From JBBQZP01 sp038207585 (GTDB taxonomy: Bacteria > Pseudomonadota > Alphaproteobacteria > Rhodobacterales > Rhodobacteraceae), in NCBI GenBank assembly GCA_038207585.1, contig JBBQZP010000059.1, positions 1-10,869 on the forward strand: 10,869 bases of DNA. The letters are read 5' to 3'. This document shows, one piece after another, positions 1 to 5,401 of this stretch. Numbering within the stretch: the stretch's first letter is position 1; each line of letters opens with the position of its first letter. Both the position numbers and the translations under genes were made by a program. The notes beneath the pieces are model-generated. The model was given only the letters and a program-made list of their open reading frames with translations, was not told the DNA's origin and made no database searches.

Positions 1-1
1 C

Positions 2-328
2 GGGGTTGAGAATGCTGACGAGATCCGCATGGGCGCGGACGGGCCGGAGTTTCAGACCAACAACGCGGGAGGCATCCTTGGCGGTATCTCATCAGGTCAG
101 CCGGTGGTCGTGCGCATGGCTATCAAACCAACGTCGTCAATCCTGACCCCGCGCCAGTCGATCAGCCGCACCGGGCAGGAGATCGACATCATCACCACCG
201 GCCGCCACGACCCCTGCGTCGGCATCCGCGCGGTGCCCGTGGCCGAGGCGATGATGGCCTGCGTGATCCTGGACCACCTACTTCTGGACAGGGGCCAGAC
301 GGGTGGTGTGCGGGGAATAATCGGCTAG
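2..328 (+). CDS. aroC: Chorismate synthase, C-terminal part (5' end outside window)
   Basis: Chorismate synthase converts 5-enolpyruvylshikimate-3-phosphate to chorismate, the last step of the shikimate pathway, in the cytoplasm and with reduced FMN. Only about the last 108 residues are here; the frame is open from base 2 and stops at TAG 326-328. The visible segment carries the conserved C-terminal blocks of the family: a stretch reading FQTNNAGGILGGISSG, then VVRMAIKPTSSI, and then TGRHDPCVGIRAVPVAEAM near the end, which matches the FMN/substrate-binding region of AroC. The reading frame is intact up to a normal C-terminus, so this is a gene cut by the window edge, not a pseudogene. It converges on the thioredoxin gene, whose stop codon lies only 4 bp beyond. 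Identification is by recognised family motifs and is very secure; nothing can be said about its promoter. Confidence 0.96.
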   Translation, partial: GVENADEIRMGADGPEFQTNNAGGILGGISSGQPVVVRMAIKPTSSILTPRQSISRTGQEIDIITTGRHDPCVGIRAVPVAEAMMACVILDHLLLDRGQTGGVRGIIG

Positions 329-332
329 GGCC

Positions 333-752
333 TCACGCCCCGGTCGCCGCCTTGTCCAGCATCTCTTTCAGTGCGTCTTTTGTCGAATGGGTCGAGGTTT
401 GGGCAATCACTTTGTCGCCGCGCAAAAGCACCAGCGACCCACGGTTGCGCACGCCGAATTGCTTGGCAACCTCGCTGTTCTTGTAGGTGTCCCAATCGAC
501 GTCAACAAAGGTGATCGCGGTATCATAGGCCGGGTTTGCGGCGCGCAACGCATCAATGCTGCGACCTTGCGCCTGACACGACGGACACCAGCTTGCCTTG
601 AAATCCAGCAACACGACGCGACCCTCGGCCAAAGCGCTTTCCACCAGATCAGCAGAATAGGGGGTGCCTGCCCGTGCGCGTGTTGGTTGCGCAGCAATGG
701 GAAGTGCCACCGTCACGGAGGCGGAAATCAGCATGAAATCACGACGGTTCAT
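333..752 (-). CDS. Tat-exported thioredoxin-family protein
   Basis: A 139-residue periplasmic thioredoxin-fold protein. Residues 1-28 look like a Tat signal: twin arginine in NRRDFM, a hydrophobic stretch (LISASVTVALPIAA) and an ARA/G cleavage site after residue 28. The mature part has the redox motif WCPSC (Cys56, Cys59) after the usual beta strand VVLLDFKA. The loop that normally carries the cis-proline reads GVRNRGSLVLL, so Gly106-Ser107 sit where thioredoxins have Pro-Thr. The ATG is at 752, with AAGGA 7 nt upstream. The ccdA stop is 12 bp upstream, so the two genes are very probably cotranscribed and CcdA is the likely electron donor. By family knowledge it could serve cytochrome c maturation (like CcmG), a SoxW-like partner, or general periplasmic disulfide reduction; the sequence does not decide. 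No terminator is evident before the convergent aroC. Confidence 0.88.
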   Translation of the reverse strand: MNRRDFMLISASVTVALPIAAQPTRARAGTPYSADLVESALAEGRVVLLDFKASWCPSCQAQGRSIDALRAANPAYDTAITFVDVDWDTYKNSEVAKQFGVRNRGSLVLLRGDKVIAQTSTHSTKDALKEMLDKAATGA

Positions 753-764
753 CGCGGTATCCTT

Positions 765-1478
765 TCAGATCGAAACAGAGAAATCCTGCAGCCAATAGGG
801 CAGAACGCCCACCAACCAGCCCTCCACAACGTGGTGCCAACCCATCAGGATCATCAGCCCCACGCCCAGAAATACGACGCCCATCACGGGCTTTGCACGC
901 TCGGCAATGGTGCGCATCAGCGCGCGGCGGCGCTGCAACGCGGCGCGCGCTCCGTACCCCAAAGCCAGAATGACCGACGACACCCCCGCCGCAAAGGCCA
1001 TCATCACCGCCCCCGCCCAGACAACGCTTTGCCCTTGTGAGGCCAACGAGATTGCCCCGCCCAATGTCGGCCCGACGCAAGGGCCCCACACAGCACCCAG
1101 AAGCGCACCGCCAAGAAACTGCCCGCCAAGACCCGACCTATCAATTCGGTCGATCCCGGCATCGGCACTTGCCGCCATGTTGCCCGTCGCCGTGGCAAAC
1201 CCCGCATTGAGGCGCGGCACCAGCAACACCAGCCCGAACACCATCATCAGAACCGCCGCCGCCTGACTGACCGTATCATCCGCCAGACCCAGACTCGCCC
1301 CCAGCAGCGCCACGCCAAGCCCCAGCACCACAAATGCGCCCGACATTCCGGCGGCAAGTGCCACCGGCCCCAGCCTGTGCGCCTGCAATGCACTGGCCAG
1401 CACTATCGGCAACACCGGCAGAACGCAGGGGTTGATCAGCGTCAGAAGTCCCGCAAGATATCCAAGCAAAAGTTCCAT
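765..1478 (-). CDS. ccdA: CcdA / DsbD-type thiol-disulfide transmembrane protein
   Basis: A 237-residue inner-membrane protein of the CcdA (DsbD transmembrane domain) family. It takes electrons from cytoplasmic thioredoxin and passes them to periplasmic thiol proteins. The N-terminus reads LINPCVLPVLPIVLAS, with the first redox cysteine at Cys18. The second is Cys134 in the mirror motif WGPCVGPTLGGAISLA. Six hydrophobic segments can be seen, at roughly residues 3-29, 38-62, 72-90, 119-145, 153-176 and 196-214, as expected for CcdA. There is no fused periplasmic domain as in DsbD, so a separate partner is needed; the thioredoxin 12 bp downstream fits. The ATG at 1478 has no strong SD upstream, but it gives the family's usual start just before the first membrane segment. 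The EamA gene ends 58 bp upstream on the same strand. SoxV is the main alternative name for such proteins, but no sox gene is visible here. Confidence 0.93.
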   Translation of the reverse strand: MELLLGYLAGLLTLINPCVLPVLPIVLASALQAHRLGPVALAAGMSGAFVVLGLGVALLGASLGLADDTVSQAAAVLMMVFGLVLLVPRLNAGFATATGNMAASADAGIDRIDRSGLGGQFLGGALLGAVWGPCVGPTLGGAISLASQGQSVVWAGAVMMAFAAGVSSVILALGYGARAALQRRRALMRTIAERAKPVMGVVFLGVGLMILMGWHHVVEGWLVGVLPYWLQDFSVSI

Positions 1479-1536
1479 GCGCGCACTGTGGCGCTACGCG
1501 CGAGCGGCGTCACTGAAAGCCTGCGTGATCTGTGTT

Positions 1537-2400
1537 TCAGCGCACCTTGGCTATCTGCACCGCAAGGATGCCCGCCATGATGATCGCAACCCCGATCACA
1601 TCGGTCAGATGCACGCTTTCGCCCAGCAAAAACGCTGCAATCAGCACGCCAAAAAACGGATTGAGGAAATGGAATGTCGACGCCCGCACCGCCCCGATTT
1701 TCCCAACCAGCGAAAACCAGATCATCGTCGCGGCGATGCCCGGCACGAAAATCTGATAGGCAAAGGTCGCCACCCATTTCCAAGACAGGCTGACCGCCCA
1801 GACCTCGGTTGCCATCGACACCAGCCCAACGGCAATCGATCCCACCAGCATCTGCAACCCCACGACCATCCACAGATTGCCGCCGCCTGACGCGCCCCGC
1901 ATCGTCAGCGTTGCCACCGCCAAAGCCAACGCCGCCGTGCCGCAAAGCGCCAGCCCCGCCAGATCAACCCCTTCGGTGATCCGCGCACCCATGATCAGCG
2001 AAACACCCGCCACCCCGGCCAACAGCCCGGCGATGCCCAGCGGCCGGATACGCTCGCCCAGAAACGCCCAGCCCAATGCTGCCACCAACAGCGGCATGGT
2101 CGAGGCGATGATGGCCGCGAGTGATGCCTCCACTTGCCGCAGCGCAATGAAATTCAGGCCCAGATAAAGTGCATTCTGGCACAGCCCGAACACCACCGTC
2201 GCGCGCCACTGTCCCCGCGTCAGCACCACGCGCTGACCCAAAGCAAAGCCCAATCCCAAAGCCAGCCCGCCCGAGATTGCAAACCGCACCGCCAGCGCAA
2301 AGAGCGGCGGCGCATCGGCGACGATGATGCGCGCCGTCGCAAAGGCCGACGACCACATCAGCGCAAAGAAAACGCCCATCACCAGCGCGCGAATGTCCAT
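1537..2400 (-). CDS. EamA/DMT-superfamily transporter (RhaT-like)
   Basis: A 287-residue inner-membrane protein with the drug/metabolite transporter layout of ten hydrophobic helices in two EamA repeats. The first repeat covers about residues 5-135, beginning MGVFFALMWSSAFATARII. The second covers about 148-285 and ends in a short basic tail, AKVR. The motif ALRQVEASLAAIIASTMPLLVAALGWAFLGE, in the fourth and fifth helices of repeat one, and the GVLIAAFLLGE helix near the end of repeat two are typical. Substrates in the family range from amino acids and nucleobases to sugars, and nothing here identifies one. ATG 2400 is preceded by AGGAG with a 5-nt spacer, a strong start. The upstream HU gene ends 113 bp away with a candidate terminator between, so this gene probably has its own promoter. 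It may read through into ccdA 58 bp downstream, but a functional link is doubtful. Confidence 0.9.
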   Translation of the reverse strand: MDIRALVMGVFFALMWSSAFATARIIVADAPPLFALAVRFAISGGLALGLGFALGQRVVLTRGQWRATVVFGLCQNALYLGLNFIALRQVEASLAAIIASTMPLLVAALGWAFLGERIRPLGIAGLLAGVAGVSLIMGARITEGVDLAGLALCGTAALALAVATLTMRGASGGGNLWMVVGLQMLVGSIAVGLVSMATEVWAVSLSWKWVATFAYQIFVPGIAATMIWFSLVGKIGAVRASTFHFLNPFFGVLIAAFLLGESVHLTDVIGVAIIMAGILAVQIAKVR

Positions 2401-2464
2401 GACTGCTCCTGTCGGGGATCAGGCCGCCCCGCCACGCAGCGGTATCGTCAAGCCCACGAAATGG

Positions 2465-2487
2465 AAAGGGCCGCCCAAAGGCGACCC
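2465..2487 (-). terminator. Candidate Rho-independent terminator after the HU gene
   Basis: On the - strand, GGGTCGCC (2487-2480) pairs with GGCGGCCC (2475-2468) across a TTTG loop. This makes an 8-bp GC-rich stem with one G-U pair. It is followed by TTT and then CC, so the uridine tail is short. It lies 26 bases past the HU stop codon and before the transporter gene. Shape and place fit a terminator; the weak tail keeps confidence moderate. Confidence 0.45.
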
Positions 2488-2513
2488 CGTCCGTCCCCAA
2501 GGGGGAAAAGTGA

Positions 2514-2801
2514 TCAGCCGTTGACGCTGTCTTTCAGCGCCTTGGCGATGGCGAATTTCACCTGCTTGTCGGCGGCTTTGGTCATCGTCTCACCGGTGGC
2601 CGGGTTGCGGACCTGGCGCTCGGGGCGGGCGCGGCAGGCAACCTTGCCAAGACCCGGCAGCGTGACCGAACCACCAGAGGTGACTTCACGGGCCACAACG
2701 GCGGCAATCGCGTCCAGCGCGGACGTTGCAGTTTTCTTGTCTGCGCCCATTTCTTCGGCCAAGGCGGCAACCAGTTGGGTCTTTGTCATCGGTTTGTTCA
2801 T
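2514..2801 (-). CDS. hup: HU/IHF-family DNA-binding protein
   Basis: A 95-residue nucleoid-associated protein that binds and bends DNA as a dimer. The N-terminal helices (residues 1-40, starting MNKPMTKTQLVAALAEEMG) form the dimer body. The beta arm contains RNPATGE at residues 65-71, whose proline intercalates between base pairs, and the C-terminus KFAIAKALKDSVNG closes the fold. The GLGKVACRARPERQVRNP stretch matches HU better than IHF. An in-frame ATG at 2828 would add nine residues, but ATG 2801 is preferred: it has AAAGGA 7 nt upstream, gives the family length (90-95 aa), and begins like other HU proteins. Cys56 before the arm is unusual for HU, which generally lacks cysteine. The gene is monocistronic by appearance, with a structured leader upstream and a candidate terminator downstream. 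It may be one of several HU paralogues. Confidence 0.94.
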   Translation of the reverse strand: MNKPMTKTQLVAALAEEMGADKKTATSALDAIAAVVAREVTSGGSVTLPGLGKVACRARPERQVRNPATGETMTKAADKQVKFAIAKALKDSVNG

Positions 2802-2808
2802 GAACCTG

Positions 2809-2814
2809 TCCTTT
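2809..2814 (-). promoter_or_regulatory. Shine-Dalgarno site that fixes the HU start
   Basis: On the - strand, AAAGGA sits 7 nt before ATG 2801. The alternative in-frame ATG at 2828 has no comparable purine tract, so this site decides for the shorter, family-length protein. Confidence 0.7.
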
Positions 2815-2833
2815 GCAATCTGCCCCATTTTCT

Positions 2834-2870
2834 GCGGGGTCTTTCAAGCCCAAATGGGCGGATGCCCCGC
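2834..2870 (-). promoter_or_regulatory. Nested inverted repeat in the HU leader
   Basis: Outer arms GCGGGG (2870-2865 on the - strand) and CCCCGC (2839-2834) enclose an inner perfect hairpin, GCCC-ATTT-GGGC (2859-2848). In the HU mRNA this would form a two-tier stem ending about 32 bases before the ATG. A GGGG at 2826-2823, just downstream, could compete for the CCCC arm, giving two exclusive folds. Function is unknown: it could be an mRNA stability element, an attenuator, or a DNA-level binding site. The pairing is directly visible; any role is inference. Confidence 0.4.
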
Positions 2871-2921
2871 TACACAGGTTTTCAAGGCATAAATCAAGCC
2901 CCACATGGCCAAAAACTGGGG

Positions 2922-2948
2922 AAAACCGCTGCTAAAGAAAGGCGGTTT
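2922..2948 (-). terminator. Candidate terminator overlapping the amn stop codon
   Basis: On the - strand, AAACCGC (2948-2942) pairs perfectly with GCGGTTT (2929-2923). The loop is 12 bases and includes the amn TAG (2934-2932). The 3' arm runs into a TTTT tract, and a second T5 tract follows 6 bases further on. The stem is only 7 bp with three A-T pairs, so it would be a weak terminator. It separates amn from the HU leader. Confidence 0.35.
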
Positions 2949-4410
2949 CCTCAAAACTGCGCAACTTGCGGCTGTGGATGCGTTCAATCGGCATATCGCG
3001 CAGCTTTTCCATCGCCCGGATGCCGATCTGCAGATGCCGCGCAACTTGCGTGCGGTAGAAATCCGACGCCATGCCCGGCAGCTTCAACTCGCCATGCAAA
3101 GGCTTGTCGGATACGCAAAGAAGCGTTCCATAGGGCACCCGGAACCGAAAACCGTTCGCGGCGATGGTCGCACTTTCCATATCCAGCGCAATCGCGCGGG
3201 ATTGGCTCAGGCGCTGCACCGGGCCGGATTGATCGCGAAGTTCCCAGTTGCGGTTGTCGATGGTGGCAACGGTGCCGGTGCGCATGATGCGTTTCAGCTC
3301 ATATCCCTCAAGCTGGGTGACCTCTTCAACGGCCTCTTCCAGCGCGATCTGAATTTCGGCCAAAGCCGGGATCGGGACCCAGACGGGCAGGTCTTCGTCC
3401 AGCACATGATCTTCGCGGACATAGGCATGGGCCAGCACGAAATCGCCAAGACTCTGGCTGTTGCGCAGACCCGCGCAATGGCCGACCATCATCCAGGCAT
3501 GCGGGCGTAGAACGGCGATATGGTCGGTCGCCGTCTTGGCATTGGACGGCCCGACGCCGATGTTGACCAGTGTAATGCCCTGACCGTCAGAGCGTTTAAG
3601 GTGATAGGTCGGCATCTGCGGCATCTTGGGGTTCAATGGCAGGATGCCGTCGGAGGCCGTAATCTCATGGTTTCCGGGGGCGACAAAGGCGGTGTAGCCG
3701 CTGGCGGGGTCGGCCAAAGCGGCGCGGCCCAAGGCCTCGAACTCATCGACATAGAACTGATAGTTGGTGAACAGGACGTGGTTCTGGAAATGCTTCGGGT
3801 CGGTTGCGGTGTAATGCGACAGACGCGCCAGAGAATAATCCACCCGCTGCGCGGTGAACGGCGCCAAGGGACCGGACCCATCGGGGTTTACGCTGCGCAA
3901 TCCGTTCACGATATCATCGTTGGTCGTGGCAAGGTCGGGCACGTCGAACACATCGCGCAAGCTGAACTCCAAAACACCTTCCTGCGGCACAGTCACTGCC
4001 GCATTGCCAGACACCGCAAAATGCACGGGCATCGGCGTGGTTGAGGGGCCGATTGAAACCTCGACCCCGTGGTTGTGCATCAACAGACCGATCTGCTGCA
4101 CCAGATAATTGCGGAAAAGATCGGGCCGCGTGATCGTTGTAGAATAGGTGCCCGGCCCTGCCACATGACCAAAGCTCAGCCGGCTGTCAGTCTTGGCAAA
4201 GCTGGTCGTTGTCAGCCGAATCTCGGGGTAATAGGCGCGCACCCGGCCCGCCGGACGACCGCCGGTGACAGAAGCGCTGAAGTGAGCCGCAAGAAACGCC
4301 GTCGCCTCGGTATAAAGCGCTTCAAGCTCGGTCACGGCGGCGGCGGGGTCGCTGAACATCCGGGCGGGTTGATCGGGCGGGGTCAGCAGGGGCAGGGACT
4401 TATCATTCAC
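2932..4410 (-). CDS. amn: AMP nucleosidase
   Basis: A 492-residue cytoplasmic enzyme that hydrolyses AMP to adenine and ribose-5-phosphate, setting adenylate levels in purine salvage. Length and order match the long Amn family (E. coli about 484 aa). The family-specific N-terminal domain spans about residues 20-175. The purine-phosphorylase-like catalytic domain spans about 250-470. It contains NIGVGPSNAKT (283-293), MVGHCAGLRNSQSLGDFVLAHAY (308-330), ALDMES (408-413) and SDKPLHGELK (434-443), which carries the likely catalytic Asp435. The start is GTG 4410, since the nearby ATG at 4406 is out of frame; only a weak purine run (GAAAGA) lies upstream. It is divergent from the SDR gene, with 136 bp between. 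A possible promoter and a palindrome are listed separately. A candidate terminator overlaps the stop. All diagnostic motifs are intact, so the call is firm. Confidence 0.96.
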   Translation of the reverse strand: MNDKSLPLLTPPDQPARMFSDPAAAVTELEALYTEATAFLAAHFSASVTGGRPAGRVRAYYPEIRLTTTSFAKTDSRLSFGHVAGPGTYSTTITRPDLFRNYLVQQIGLLMHNHGVEVSIGPSTTPMPVHFAVSGNAAVTVPQEGVLEFSLRDVFDVPDLATTNDDIVNGLRSVNPDGSGPLAPFTAQRVDYSLARLSHYTATDPKHFQNHVLFTNYQFYVDEFEALGRAALADPASGYTAFVAPGNHEITASDGILPLNPKMPQMPTYHLKRSDGQGITLVNIGVGPSNAKTATDHIAVLRPHAWMMVGHCAGLRNSQSLGDFVLAHAYVREDHVLDEDLPVWVPIPALAEIQIALEEAVEEVTQLEGYELKRIMRTGTVATIDNRNWELRDQSGPVQRLSQSRAIALDMESATIAANGFRFRVPYGTLLCVSDKPLHGELKLPGMASDFYRTQVARHLQIGIRAMEKLRDMPIERIHSRKLRSFEETAFL

Positions 4411-4438
4411 GTCTGGCGTCTTTCAAAATTGATCGCTC

Positions 4439-4468
4439 AATATGGACCAGAGCCTGCGGCTTGATCAA
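4439..4468 (-). promoter_or_regulatory. Possible amn promoter
   Basis: On the - strand, TTGATC (4468-4463) and CATATT (4444-4439) are separated by 18 bp. Each matches four of six sigma-70 consensus positions. Transcription would begin near 4432, leaving a leader of about 22 bases before GTG 4410. The -35 box lies in a perfect 10-bp palindrome, CTTGATCAAG (4460-4469), which could be an operator. In this GC-rich DNA such matches are suggestive only. Confidence 0.3.
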
Positions 4469-4511
4469 GGGCGCTTGCATAGCGTGCGGGCGGTGACAGG
4501 CGCATGACGGC

Positions 4512-4540
4512 TTGCATCGCCGCACGGCGGCAGAAATAAT
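4512..4540 (+). promoter_or_regulatory. Promoter predicting a leaderless SDR transcript
   Basis: TTGCAT (4512-4517) and AATAAT (4535-4540) are separated by exactly 17 bp and match the sigma-70 consensus at four and five of six positions. It is the best promoter-like pair I saw in the window. The -10 box ends 6 bases before ATG 4547, so transcription should begin at or next to the start codon. No SD-like sequence precedes that ATG, which agrees with a leaderless mRNA. Confidence 0.5.
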
Positions 4541-4546
4541 GCGGTC

Positions 4547-5401
4547 ATGAAGACACTCCTTTCCCTTGGCCACGGCTATTGCGCGCAGGCTTTGGCACGC
4601 CTGCTGATCCCGCAGGGCTGGCGCATCATCGGCACCACCCGCACGGTTGAGGGGGCTGCGGCCTTGCGGGCACAGGGCGTTGAAACACTGGTCTGGCCGG
4701 GCGACGCACTTGGCCCGGCACTGGCGCAGGCAACGCATGTTCTAAGCTCTATCGCGCCCGGCCCGGCGGGCGATCCGGTGCTGTTGCGCCACGCGGATCA
4801 GATCGCGGCGGCAAGGGTGACGTGGGCGGGCTATCTGTCGACCACCGGCGTTTACGGCGACCATCAGGGCGGCTGGGTGGATGAGAATACACCCCTGACC
4901 CCCGGCACCGACCGGGGCCGCGCCCGCGTGCTGGCCGAGGCGCAATGGGCGGCCACCCGCCTGCCCCTGCACCTGTTCCGCATTGCCAGCATCTACGGCC
5001 CCGGTCGCGGCCCGTTCGAAAAGGTCCGCGATGGCACTGCGCGGCGGATCATCAAGCCCGGGCAGGTGTTCAGCCGCATCCATGTTGATGATATAGCGCG
5101 GGTGCTGGCAGCGTCGATCAACCGCCCCGATCCCGACACGGCTTACAACCTGTGCGACGATGATCCGGCCCCGCCCGAAGATGTGATCGGCTATGCCGCT
5201 ACGTTGCTGGGCCTTCCCCTGCCCCCCGCCATTCCGTTTGACAAGGCCGTGATGACCCCGATGGCGCGCAGCTTTTACGCGGAATCAAAGCGGGTTCGGA
5301 ATGACCGGATCAAGCAGGGTCTGGGGGTGCAGCTTTTGTATCCCGATTACCGCGCGGGGCTGGCGGCGATCCTTGCCGCCGAGCAGGCCGCCGACCGCTA
5401 G
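4547..5401 (+). CDS. YeeZ-like atypical SDR / NAD(P)-dependent epimerase-family protein
   Basis: A 284-residue cytoplasmic Rossmann-fold protein. The N-terminus MKTLLSLGHGYCAQALARLL holds the nucleotide-binding glycine turn in the form GHGYCA. Further blocks are YLSTTGVYGDHQG (96-108), FRIASIYGPGRGP (144-156), FSRIHVDDIARVL (176-188), YNLCDDDP (200-207) and ESKRVRND (246-253), all positions conserved in extended SDRs. The catalytic YxxxK of true SDRs is not seen: the equivalent region reads GRARVLAEAQW, as in the atypical E. coli protein YeeZ (about 274 aa). It may therefore bind a nucleotide cofactor without classical oxidoreductase or epimerase chemistry; the real substrate is unknown. The start ATG 4547 lacks an SD and sits 6 bases after a -10 box. 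Its TAG overlaps the convergent cyclase stop in CTAG. The gene appears to be transcribed alone. Confidence 0.88.
   Translation: MKTLLSLGHGYCAQALARLLIPQGWRIIGTTRTVEGAAALRAQGVETLVWPGDALGPALAQATHVLSSIAPGPAGDPVLLRHADQIAAARVTWAGYLSTTGVYGDHQGGWVDENTPLTPGTDRGRARVLAEAQWAATRLPLHLFRIASIYGPGRGPFEKVRDGTARRIIKPGQVFSRIHVDDIARVLAASINRPDPDTAYNLCDDDPAPPEDVIGYAATLLGLPLPPAIPFDKAVMTPMARSFYAESKRVRNDRIKQGLGVQLLYPDYRAGLAAILAAEQAADR

Noticed and set aside
328..340. Bidirectional terminator between aroC and the thioredoxin gene
   Set aside because: GGGC-CTCAC-GCCC is only a 4-bp stem, with no T-run on either side.
2494..2506. Hairpin TCCCC-AAG-GGGGA after the HU gene as its terminator
   Set aside because: On the HU strand the T-run comes before the hairpin and not after it, and the loop is only 3 bases. 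The 8-bp stem at 2468-2487 is a better candidate.
2802..2828. Nine-residue N-terminal extension of HU from ATG 2828
   Set aside because: There is no SD before 2828, the extension is atypical for HU, and ATG 2801 has AAAGGA at good spacing.
4429..4440. FNR/FnrL-like box TTGATCGCTCAA upstream of amn
   Set aside because: An FNR box needs TTGAT-N4-ATCAA; here the half-sites are two bases too close, so spacing is wrong.
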